Source: Ruminococcus sp. UBA1409
GTDB taxonomy: Bacteria; Bacillota; Clostridia; Oscillospirales; Ruminococcaceae
Direction of reading: 5' to 3'
Length of the DNA stretch: 64,000 bases
NCBI GenBank assembly: GCA_002305045.1
Contig: DBPX01000015.1
Location: 1-64,000 of the forward strand
Shown here piece after piece: positions 15,110 to 25,361 of this stretch. A program made the position numbers and the translations under genes. The number at the start of each line of letters is the position of its first letter. The first letter of the stretch is position 1. Below the pieces are notes generated by a model. The model searched no databases and was not told the DNA's origin. It saw nothing but the letters and a program-made list of their open reading frames with translations.

Positions 15110-16561
15110 TTACAGCTCGCCAAGACGCTTTAAAACAATCTCCTTGACCGCTCCGGGGTTAGCCTTTCCTCCCGACGCCTTCATGCACTGCCCGACAAGG
15201 TATCCAAGAGCGTTTGTCTTGCCGTTTTTGTAGTCAAAAACAGACTTTTCATTCTCGGCGAGCACCCTTGCCGCAAGCTCCTCAAGAGCAGCCTGGTCGG
15301 AGACCTGCAAAAGCGATTTTTCCTCGATGATAGCGTCTATGTCAGGGGAGTTTTGGCTTCCCGAGGAGCTTACAAGCTCGTCAAAGACTATCTTTCCCGA
15401 GGCGTTGGATATCCTGCCGTCCTGAATGTACTCTACAAGCTTTTTCAGCCTTTCTGGAGTAATCCCAAGCTCAGATATCTGCCTGCCCTCGTTCATAAGC
15501 CTTGATATGTCGCCGATTATCCAGTTTGCCGCCAGTCTGGAAGCCTTACAGCCAAGCTCAAGACAGCCGTCAAAAAGCTCCGCCTTCTCGGGGACATCGA
15601 CGATGACCTCGGCGTCCTTGCGGGAGAGTCCGCAGTCCTTGATATATCTTAGTATCTTGTGATTGGGAAGCTCGGGAAGGCTGTCCTTAAGCTCCTTTAC
15701 CCTGTCCTCAGAGACGACTATCGTCAAAAGGTCAGGCTCGGGGAAGTATCTGTAGTCCTGAGCGTCCTCCTTCTGGCGCATAGAGACGCTCTCGCCCTTT
15801 GCATCGTCCCACCGTCTTGTCTCCTGGACGACTCTGCCGCCCGACTCGATTAGGGCAATCTGCCTTTTAGCCTCGTAGTCTATACCCCTTACCGCCGCCG
15901 AGAAGCTGTTGATATTTTTCATCTCACAGCGAGTTCCAAACGGCTCACCCGGCTTATGGACTGAGACATTTACATCGCATCTTATTGAGCCCTCCTGCAT
16001 CTTGCAGTCGGAGATGTCTATATACCTAAGAATCGACCTTATCGTCTCGAGATAGATCCTTGCCTCCTCTGAGCTTCTAAGGTCAGGTCTTGAAACTATC
16101 TCTATAAGCGGGACTCCGCAGCGGTTGAAGTCGACCAAGGAGCCGTCAAACCTGTCGGAATGAAGGAGCTTTCCGGCGTCCTCCTCAATATGGATTCTCT
16201 CTATGCCTATCCTCTTGGTGCCGTTTTCAAGGATTATATCAAGATAGCCGTCATGACAGAGCGGAATGTCTGCCTGTGAAATCTGATAGGACTTCGGAAG
16301 GTCGGGGTAAAAATAGTTCTTCCTGTCCTGCTTGCAGATTCTGTTTATGCCGCAGTTAAGGGCGTGACCCATCTTTATGGCATAATCTACAACCCTTTCG
16401 TTGAGCTTAGGGAGCGTTCCCGGCATACCTAAGCATATAGGGCAAACCTGTGTGTTGACCTCAAGACCGAAGGAGTTTTTGCAGCCGCAGTATATCTTGG
16501 TGGCTGTGCTAAGCTCGGCGTGGACCTCAAGTCCGACCACCACCTCGTAGCCGTTAATCAT
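15110..16561 (-). CDS. gatB: Aspartyl/glutamyl-tRNA amidotransferase subunit B
   Basis: GatB binds and activates mischarged Glu-tRNA(Gln)/Asp-tRNA(Asn), while GatA supplies ammonia. The sequence shows 'VVGLEVHAEL' at the start, the 'CPICLGMPG' region, the YFYPDLPK loop, and the C-terminal tRNA-binding YqeY-like tail. At 483 residues it is normal. ATG 16561 follows GGGAGGG; an upstream in-frame start would erase that spacing. It is the last gene of ligA-gatC-gatA-gatB. Confidence 0.97.
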   Translation of the reverse strand: MINGYEVVVGLEVHAELSTATKIYCGCKNSFGLEVNTQVCPICLGMPGTLPKLNERVVDYAIKMGHALNCGINRICKQDRKNYFYPDLPKSYQISQADIPLCHDGYLDIILENGTKRIGIERIHIEEDAGKLLHSDRFDGSLVDFNRCGVPLIEIVSRPDLRSSEEARIYLETIRSILRYIDISDCKMQEGSIRCDVNVSVHKPGEPFGTRCEMKNINSFSAAVRGIDYEAKRQIALIESGGRVVQETRRWDDAKGESVSMRQKEDAQDYRYFPEPDLLTIVVSEDRVKELKDSLPELPNHKILRYIKDCGLSRKDAEVIVDVPEKAELFDGCLELGCKASRLAANWIIGDISRLMNEGRQISELGITPERLKKLVEYIQDGRISNASGKIVFDELVSSSGSQNSPDIDAIIEEKSLLQVSDQAALEELAARVLAENEKSVFDYKNGKTNALGYLVGQCMKASGGKANPGAVKEIVLKRLGEL

Positions 16562-16575
16562 ATCCAACCCTCCCA

Positions 16576-18033
16576 TTAAAGCTTTGGTGAGGCAAATCCG
16601 CCCATTAGGGACTCATGCGACAGCGCCGCATTGAGCAGGGTTGCCTCGTCGAATCTTCTGCCTATTATCTGCATACCGTACGGCAGTCCCGAGCCGCTGT
16701 AGCCGCAGGGAACGCTGACGGCGGGAAGTCCCGCTATGTTTACCGTGACGGTGCAGATATCAGAGGAGTACATGGCTAGAGGGTCGGATATCCTGTCGCC
16801 CAGCTTGAACGCCTCAAACGGCGAGGTCGGGGTCACGATGACATCAACCTCACTGAGAGCGCTGTCAAACTCCGCCCTTATCCTCTCCTGAAGGAGCTTT
16901 GCCTTTTTGTAGTAGGCGTCGAAGTAGCCGGAGCTTAAAACAAAGGTGCCGAGGATTATCCTCCTTTTGACCTCTCTGCCGAAGCCCTCGCTCCTTGTCC
17001 TCTCGTACATATCAATAAGGCTCTTAGGGGACTCGCACCTGTAGCCGTACTTAACGCCGTCAAATCTGGCAAGATTCGAGGACGCCTCGGCGCAGGCGAT
17101 GATATAGTAAGCCGAAAGAGCGTATTTCGTCGAGGGAAGGGAGATTTTCCTCACCTCAGCGCCCTCGCTCCTGAGCCTTGCTACAGAGTCCATAACCGCA
17201 TTCTTAACCGAGTCCTCAACGCCCTCTGCGAAGTACTCCTCGGGTATTCCTATTTTAAGACCCCTTGCAGAGCCTGTCAGACTGTCAAAGCAGGGGACCC
17301 TTTGCGTATTTTTCGAGGTGGCGTCCATCCTGTCGTAGCCGCTTATGCAGTCGTATAAAAGAGCGACATCCTTTACGCACCTTCCAAACGGACCTATCTG
17401 GTCGAGCGAGGAGGCAAAGGCGACAAGCCCGTATCTTGAAACTGCGCCGTAGGTCGGCTTTAAGCCGACAACTCCGCACATTGAGGCGGGCTGCCTTATC
17501 GAGCCGCCGGTGTCCGAGCCGAGAGCCAAAACAGCCTCGCCGGAGGCAACGGCAGCCGCAGACCCTCCCGACGAGCCGCCCGGAACGCAGTCTGTATCAA
17601 AGGGATTTCTTGTCGGCTTGAAGTAGGAGGTCTCGGTGGAGGAGCCCATTGCGAACTCGTCCATATTGAGCTTTCCTGTGATTACAGCGTCGCTTTTTAT
17701 CAGCTTGTCGACTACGGTGGCGTTAAAGACCGGGATGTAGCCCTCCAGCATTCTGGAGGCGCAGGTCGTTCTGATCCCCTTGGTGGAGATATTGTCCTTT
17801 ACTCCTATCGGGATTCCCGCAAGCCTTGAAAGCTCCTCCCCTCTCATCCTCTTTTTATCGACCTGCTTTGCGGACTCCATTGCGGACTCCCCGCAAAGGG
17901 TGAGATAGGCGTCAATTTTAGGCTCAACCTCGTCGATTCTGTCAAGAACGGACTTTGTAAGCTCAGCCGAGGATATTTTACCGTCTCGAAGCATATCGCT
18001 CAGCTCGAACGCCTTGTATTCAAAAAGCTTCAT
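16576..18033 (-). CDS. gatA: Aspartyl/glutamyl-tRNA amidotransferase subunit A
   Basis: GatA is the glutaminase of the amidation complex. The Ser-cisSer-Lys amidase triad is visible: Lys in 'IGVKDN' (about residue 77), and serines in 'GGSSGGSAAAVASG' and 'GSDTGGSIRQPAS'. At 485 residues it is normal. ATG 18033 with AGAGGTGG upstream is preferred over a GTG nine bases earlier. It sits between gatC and gatB. The set implies indirect charging of Gln- and/or Asn-tRNA. Confidence 0.97.
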   Translation of the reverse strand: MKLFEYKAFELSDMLRDGKISSAELTKSVLDRIDEVEPKIDAYLTLCGESAMESAKQVDKKRMRGEELSRLAGIPIGVKDNISTKGIRTTCASRMLEGYIPVFNATVVDKLIKSDAVITGKLNMDEFAMGSSTETSYFKPTRNPFDTDCVPGGSSGGSAAAVASGEAVLALGSDTGGSIRQPASMCGVVGLKPTYGAVSRYGLVAFASSLDQIGPFGRCVKDVALLYDCISGYDRMDATSKNTQRVPCFDSLTGSARGLKIGIPEEYFAEGVEDSVKNAVMDSVARLRSEGAEVRKISLPSTKYALSAYYIIACAEASSNLARFDGVKYGYRCESPKSLIDMYERTRSEGFGREVKRRIILGTFVLSSGYFDAYYKKAKLLQERIRAEFDSALSEVDVIVTPTSPFEAFKLGDRISDPLAMYSSDICTVTVNIAGLPAVSVPCGYSGSGLPYGMQIIGRRFDEATLLNAALSHESLMGGFASPKL

Positions 18034-18045
18034 TTTAACCACCTC

Positions 18046-20347
<2,302 letters not shown>

Positions 20348-20373
20348 TCAAAAAAGAAAATCCCGGCATCAGC

Positions 20374-21042
20374 CTAAAGCGCTATGCTGGTGTAGCCCTC
20401 GGGTATGCTGCCGACGATTATCGTCTGCGCTATTACAAAATCCTGAGTGAGGCTGAAGCTCTCCTTAGCCGGGGGAAGATACAAAACCGAATCTATTGTT
20501 ATCCTCAGTATTATCTCATTTTTCACGATGTTGATTCCGGCAGACTCAAAGCTTGAGAAGAGCTCGATTTTTGGATAGGAAGCCTGAGCTATCCTCAGCC
20601 TTATTCCCGGACCCTTGCCGCTTGACAGCAGCTCCCCGGTTATACTCCCCAGAGGGAGCTTTATTTTGCTTGCTCTAAGACCCTCAAGAGCCTTAATAAG
20701 CTCCTCCGAAACCGTTGTGCGAAGTCTGTTTATCCTTGATGTATTATATTGAGCGGAGGTGACCATCCCGCTTTCGGAATAGCTAAGGCTCACAAGCTCG
20801 GAATACTCCAAGGCCTCAAGCTCAAACACCGAGCTGACAGCCTCGCTGACCGTCCTTGAAACGGCAAGGCTGCCGTACTGCCTCGCCATCGACATCACAA
20901 CAGGTCCAAGCGTTCGGTTTAAAAGGATTACGGCTGCTAAAAGCAAGGATAATAAAAATATCACAGGAAGCCGGTCCCTTGAAGCGCCTATTAAAAATCT
21001 TGAGCGGCCGAAAAAGCCGCCTGTTAGTCCTTTTCTTCGCAC
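20374..21042 (-). CDS. yunB: Sporulation protein YunB
   Basis: This is a 222-residue membrane-anchored protein with a cytoplasmic basic N-terminus, one helix (about 25-41) and an extracytoplasmic domain matching YunB, which is sigma-E-controlled and required for sporulation in Bacillus. Family marks include 'IKLPLGSITG' and the closing 'IVGSIPEGY'. The start is a GTG at 21042 with GGGAGGG upstream. A long inverted repeat (21058-21103) lies in the leader. Confidence 0.85.
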   Translation of the reverse strand: MRRKGLTGGFFGRSRFLIGASRDRLPVIFLLSLLLAAVILLNRTLGPVVMSMARQYGSLAVSRTVSEAVSSVFELEALEYSELVSLSYSESGMVTSAQYNTSRINRLRTTVSEELIKALEGLRASKIKLPLGSITGELLSSGKGPGIRLRIAQASYPKIELFSSFESAGINIVKNEIILRITIDSVLYLPPAKESFSLTQDFVIAQTIIVGSIPEGYTSIAL

Positions 21043-21057
21043 GAAACACCCTCCCGA

Positions 21058-21103
21058 GCAGGAAAATCCGATTTGTCACTGATAAATCATATGATTTTCC
21101 TGC
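21058..21103. repeat. Long inverted repeat in the yunB leader
   Basis: GCAGGAAAATC (21058-21068) and GATTTTCCTGC (21093-21103) are exact complements. Inside the loop, GATTT and AAATC form a second short stem. No T-run follows on either strand, so a simple terminator is unlikely. It lies 16 bases before the yunB start codon. Confidence 0.7.
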
Positions 21104-21180
21104 CGGAAAGTGAATCTAAAGCAATAAAAATAATATAATGCCAAAAAGCCTGCGCCTTAGCCTTAGGTCAGACGGCGTTC

Positions 21181-22128
21181 TTACTTGGCCGCAACAGCCT
21201 CTTTTACCGTCTTTACGACATTCTCAGCACATAGGCCGAACTCCTTGAGAAGAGCGACAGCCGGTCCTGAATAGCCAAATACATCGTTTACGCCTATCTT
21301 GACCACCCTGACGGGGCAGCTGGCACAGACAACATCGCTTACAGCGGAGCCAAGACCGCCTATTACGCTGTGCTCCTCTGCGGTGACGATAAGCCCGGTC
21401 TCCTTAGCTGCCTTGATTATAATCTCCTCGTCTATCGGCTTGATGGTGTGGATGTTTATGACTCTTGCGCTTATTCCCTCGGACTCAAGAGCCTGGGCAG
21501 CCGTAAGAGCCTCGTAGACCATAAGACCTGTTGCTATTATGGTGACATCGGAGCCGTCCTTTAGCTGTATTCCCTTGCCAAGCTCGAATTTATAGCTCTC
21601 CTTGTCGTTAAAGACGGGAGTGGCAAGCCTTCCGAACCTCATGTAAACGGGTCCCTCGAAGTTAATGGCAGCCTCTATTGCCGCCCTTGCCTCGACATCG
21701 TCGGCAGGGTTTATTATCGTCATCCCGGGGATTGTTCTCATAAGGGCGATATCCTCGTTGCACTGGTGGGTGGCGCCGTCCTCTCCTACAGAGATTCCTG
21801 CGTGTGTTGCGCCAATCTTGACATTGAGGTGAGGATAGCCTATAGAGTTTCTTACTATCTCAAATGCCCTTCCGGCTGCGAACATAGCAAACGAGGAGGC
21901 AAAGGGAATCTTCCCGGTGGCGGCAAGACCAGCCGCAACGCCCATCATGTTAGCCTCTGCGATGCCGCAGTCGATATGCCTGTCGGGAAACTTCTTCTTG
22001 AATACGCCGGTCTTTGTAGCCGCAGCAAGGTCGGCGTCGAGGACATATAGGTTGCAGTACTTGTCGCCAAGCTCGGCAAGAGCCTCGCCGTAGCTCTCTC
22101 TTGTAGCCTTTTTAATCATATCTGCCAT
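21181..22128 (-). CDS. Transketolase, C-terminal subunit
   Basis: This is the pyrimidine-binding and C-terminal half of a split transketolase, as found in many anaerobes and archaea. The 'DADLAAATKTGVFKKKFPDR' start and the 'GISVGEDGATHQ' stretch (His and Asp of the active site) are typical. It works with the gene directly upstream, 4 bases away, to interconvert pentose and triose/hexose phosphates. At 315 residues it is normal. Confidence 0.95.
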   Translation of the reverse strand: MADMIKKATRESYGEALAELGDKYCNLYVLDADLAAATKTGVFKKKFPDRHIDCGIAEANMMGVAAGLAATGKIPFASSFAMFAAGRAFEIVRNSIGYPHLNVKIGATHAGISVGEDGATHQCNEDIALMRTIPGMTIINPADDVEARAAIEAAINFEGPVYMRFGRLATPVFNDKESYKFELGKGIQLKDGSDVTIIATGLMVYEALTAAQALESEGISARVINIHTIKPIDEEIIIKAAKETGLIVTAEEHSVIGGLGSAVSDVVCASCPVRVVKIGVNDVFGYSGPAVALLKEFGLCAENVVKTVKEAVAAK

Positions 22129-22132
22129 TGTA

Positions 22133-22975
22133 TTAACCCTCCAATTCTTCTAGGCTTGCTTTTAGCTCGGACATGGCCTTTTCGTACTGCTCCTGATTGG
22201 GAGCGGTGCCGTGCCAGGAAACCTGATTCTCCATGAAGGAAACGCCCTTGCCCTTTACCGAGGTCATGACTATCGCAACCGGCTGGTTGACAACGCTCTC
22301 AGCCTCGTTGAAGGCGGCCTCAATGCTGTCAAAATCGTGAGCGTCCATGGTGATGACATGCCAGCCGAACGCCTCGAACTTGTCGGTTATGGGATAAGGC
22401 GAGCAGACATCGGAAATCTTGCCATCTATCTGGAGACCGTTATTATCGACTATCGCCACAAGATTGTCCAGCTTGTTGTGAGCTGCAAACATGGCAGCCT
22501 CCCAGACCTGACCCTCCTCAATCTCGCCGTCGCCTAAAATGGCGTAGACCTTATAGGTGTCGCCGGTGAGCTTGGCGGAAAGAGCCATACCGCAGGCTGC
22601 GGAAATACCCTGTCCTAAAGAGCCGGAGGACATGTCAACGCCGGGAATATGCTTCATGTCGGGATGTCCCTGAAGCATCGAGCCGATGTGCCTAAGCCCC
22701 TTTAGCTCCTCGAGCGGGAAATATCCCCTGTTGGCAAGAGTGGAATATAGAGCGGGAGCGGTATGTCCCTTGGAGAGGACAAAACGGTCCCTGTCAGGAC
22801 ACTTTGGGTTATCAGGGTAGATATTCATTTTGGCAAAGTACAGATAGGTCATGACATCGGCTATAGAAAGAGAGCCGCCGGGATGTCCGCTTTTTGCATT
22901 ATACACGCCCTCGATAATGCCCATTCTTACCTTGCAAGCAGTTTTCATAAGCTGCTTTTTCAGCAATTCGTCCAT
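22133..22975 (-). CDS. Transketolase, N-terminal subunit
   Basis: This is the thiamine-diphosphate pyrophosphate-binding half of the split transketolase. The TPP motif 'GDGEIEEGQVWEA ... NN' lies near residues 150-180, with 'SKGHTAPALY' and 'GSLGQGIS' earlier. At 280 residues it is normal. It lies between the HAD phosphatase gene and the C-terminal subunit, and probably belongs to the lspA-rluD-HAD transcript. Confidence 0.95.
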   Translation of the reverse strand: MDELLKKQLMKTACKVRMGIIEGVYNAKSGHPGGSLSIADVMTYLYFAKMNIYPDNPKCPDRDRFVLSKGHTAPALYSTLANRGYFPLEELKGLRHIGSMLQGHPDMKHIPGVDMSSGSLGQGISAACGMALSAKLTGDTYKVYAILGDGEIEEGQVWEAAMFAAHNKLDNLVAIVDNNGLQIDGKISDVCSPYPITDKFEAFGWHVITMDAHDFDSIEAAFNEAESVVNQPVAIVMTSVKGKGVSFMENQVSWHGTAPNQEQYEKAMSELKASLEELEG

Positions 22976-22992
22976 AATGGTACCTCCATAAG

Positions 22993-23799
22993 TTATAATT
23001 TTGATAGTGCCTCGATAGCCTCCGCCACAGCGTCCTCCTCACAGGTGCCGCCAAGGACATATGTTGCGCTGTCCTTAACAGACTGGAGCGAATCCGATGG
23101 GCAAAAGCTTATATCAGATGCTTTTAGCATCTCAATATCATTGTCATAATCTCCTGCTGAGGAGATGACCCTTCCCTCATAATAAGGGCTTTCTAATATC
23201 CTTTTCAGTGCGCTTCCCTTTGAAACGCCCTCGGGAAGCACCTCAAGAAAGTACGGACAGGACCTTACAAACCTCACGCCCATGCCCTCAAACCTCTTGA
23301 CATAAAGGCTAAGCTCGTTTATTACCTCGATGCCGTCGGCAAACAAAAGCTTGCACCACGGCTCTTGGACCTCGTCCCCGGAGCTTTTTTTGATATAGCT
23401 GACCTTGACTATCTCGTGATGCCAGCGCTCCGCCTCGTTGAGATTAAGATAATACTGCGCCTCAAAGGTGAAAATCTCGGGAGCTATCCCGGGAAAGCGG
23501 GAGTAGATGTCCTTTAGGATATCCCTTGCGGCGTCGGGAAGATAGTCACCGTGAACTATACTATTAGTTTTATGGTCATACACTATGCAGCCGTTGTATA
23601 AAATCAGGGGAAGGTCTGGCGTCAGGATATCAAGATATCTTCTGGTGGTGTGAACCGGCCTGCCGGTGGCAAGCCCAAACAGCCCTCCCTGGGACTGAAA
23701 CCTCCTGATAAGCTCTAGGTTTCTCTTTGAAACGCCCTTGTTCTTTGTTAGAAGCGTTCCGTCCATATCTGTGACAAAAATCAGCTTACTGTAATCCAT
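22993..23799 (-). CDS. Cof-type HAD-IIB family hydrolase
   Basis: This is a haloacid-dehalogenase phosphatase with a C2 cap of the Cof type. The nucleophile pair is D11-x-D13 in 'FVTDMDGTLL', and 'AGDYDNDIEML' near residue 220 is motif IV. Such enzymes dephosphorylate sugar phosphates, nucleotides or pyridoxal phosphate; the substrate is not predictable. It overlaps rluD by 14 bases. Confidence 0.9.
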   Translation of the reverse strand: MDYSKLIFVTDMDGTLLTKNKGVSKRNLELIRRFQSQGGLFGLATGRPVHTTRRYLDILTPDLPLILYNGCIVYDHKTNSIVHGDYLPDAARDILKDIYSRFPGIAPEIFTFEAQYYLNLNEAERWHHEIVKVSYIKKSSGDEVQEPWCKLLFADGIEVINELSLYVKRFEGMGVRFVRSCPYFLEVLPEGVSKGSALKRILESPYYEGRVISSAGDYDNDIEMLKASDISFCPSDSLQSVKDSATYVLGGTCEEDAVAEAIEALSKL

Positions 23800-24709
23800 G
23801 TTGTCTAAATCCTGTTAAAAGCTTGGTAAAGTACCCGGGAAGCCTGCTTGTAAGCTCCAAATACTCCCCAGTGTCCGGATGTATAAAGCCGAGCCTTATT
23901 GCGTGAAGGCACTGGCCGACGCAGCCCTTATACGGTCTGCCATAGACATCGTCTCCTAGAATCGGATGTCCCATGTGGGAGCAGTGTACCCTTATCTGAT
24001 GGGTCCTGCCCGTCTCGAGGCGGAGCCTTATGTGGCTGACGCCTATGAGCCGCTCTATAGTTTCATAGTTCGTAACTGCGTTCCTTGAGTTTGAGTAGGT
24101 GACGCACATCCTCTTTCTGTCCCTCTTGTCCCTGCCAATAGGAAGGTCTATCCTACCCGAGGGAGGCTCAAGGCTTCCTATGCATATCGCCTCGTACTCC
24201 CTTGTAAAGCTGTGCGCCTTTATCTGCTCGGCGAGAAAGGCGTGTGCCTTGTCCGTCTTTGCAACCACCAGAAGTCCGCTGGTATTTTTATCAATTCTGT
24301 GGACTATTCCGGGACGGATAACTCCGTTTATCCCGGAAAGACCGTCCCTATACCTGAACAAAAGGGCGTTTACAAGCGTCCCCGAGTAGTTCCCGGGAGC
24401 GGGATGGACAACCATCCCCTGGGGCTTGTTTACGACGAGCAGGCTGTCGTCCTCATAGACTATATCAAGAGGGATATCCTCCGGGAGAACGCTTGAATCC
24501 ACGGGGTCGGGGATGCTCAGCCTGACAAGCTCGCTCCCTGACAGTCTATAGCTCTTGCTGACGGCACTCCCCCCGACGCTGACGCAGCCCGACTCAATCA
24601 GCCTTGCGGCGTAGGAGCGGGAAAGCTCAACCTCGGTCTGAGAGGAAAGCCACTTGTCGATTCTCTCGCCTGAGTCAGACTCATCCGCAATAAGCTCGTA
24701 ATTAAGCAT
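23786..24709 (-). CDS. RluA/RluD-family 23S rRNA pseudouridine synthase
   Basis: An N-terminal S4 domain ('SYAARLIESGCVSVGG') is followed by the pseudouridine synthase domain with the catalytic Asp in 'HRIDKNTSGLLVVAKT' (about residue 140). The long-form length (307 residues) and the place after lspA match the RluD type of firmicutes. It overlaps lspA by 8 bases. Confidence 0.93.
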   Translation of the reverse strand: MLNYELIADESDSGERIDKWLSSQTEVELSRSYAARLIESGCVSVGGSAVSKSYRLSGSELVRLSIPDPVDSSVLPEDIPLDIVYEDDSLLVVNKPQGMVVHPAPGNYSGTLVNALLFRYRDGLSGINGVIRPGIVHRIDKNTSGLLVVAKTDKAHAFLAEQIKAHSFTREYEAICIGSLEPPSGRIDLPIGRDKRDRKRMCVTYSNSRNAVTNYETIERLIGVSHIRLRLETGRTHQIRVHCSHMGHPILGDDVYGRPYKGCVGQCLHAIRLGFIHPDTGEYLELTSRLPGYFTKLLTGFRQHGLQ

Positions 24710-25298
24710 CTTCCTTACCCTGTTCTAGGCCGCTATCATCGCAGGAGGGGTCCCCAGCAGCGCCCGTCTCAGCCTTTTTTCCCTCTTCGGATTTTTTCTT
24801 TGAAGCCTTAATCTCGGCTATCACGCACAGGACGCAGAAGCCTATTCCTCCGACGACAACCAAAATGTCCGCAAGGTTGAAAACAGGAAAGTCGATAAAC
24901 TCCAGCTTGATGTAGTCTACAACGCCGGTAAATCCGTCGTCTATCAGCATACGGACCCTGTCGATGAGGTTTCCAAGACCCCCCGCTAATATCAGGCTCA
25001 TGCACAGAAGCTCGAGTCTTGGGAGCTTTCTCCATCTAACCGTGATGTATACGGCGATTGCTACCATCACAACCGCCGTGAAGCTGACTAAAAGCACCGT
25101 CTGCCCGCCAAGAATACTCCACGCCGCACCGTCGTTTCTTATGTGGGTGAGGCTGAAAATATCAAAATCTCCGATTGAGAAAGTGTAGTATTCCCTGAAC
25201 GCTCCGGGAGATTCCGCAAAATTTAAGATTACTAGCTGCTTTATAAGCTGGTCAAGTCCTACAAAAACTATTACTATCGCCCAGGCTAACGCCAGCAT
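24702..25298 (-). CDS. lspA: Lipoprotein signal peptidase II with charged C-terminal tail
   Basis: This membrane aspartic protease cleaves lipoprotein signal peptides. Four membrane helices are present. The catalytic aspartates are D113 (GNLIDRV) and D144 (FNLADILV). Residues ~162-198 form a cytoplasmic tail rich in Lys, Glu, Gly and Asp beyond the usual ~160-residue protein. The GH43 lipoprotein in this window is one expected client. Confidence 0.94.
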   Translation of the reverse strand: MLALAWAIVIVFVGLDQLIKQLVILNFAESPGAFREYYTFSIGDFDIFSLTHIRNDGAAWSILGGQTVLLVSFTAVVMVAIAVYITVRWRKLPRLELLCMSLILAGGLGNLIDRVRMLIDDGFTGVVDYIKLEFIDFPVFNLADILVVVGGIGFCVLCVIAEIKASKKKSEEGKKAETGAAGDPSCDDSGLEQGKEDA

Positions 25299-25361
25299 GA
25301 CCTATTACCTCCAGATAATCCCAAAGGGCATAACAGTCCGCCATCGGGGAAAGTTCACATT

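Noticed and set aside
21130-21180. Terminator after the split transketolase genes
   Set aside because: A T-run is present on the minus strand, but only short alternative stems precede it, so no specific hairpin could be supported.
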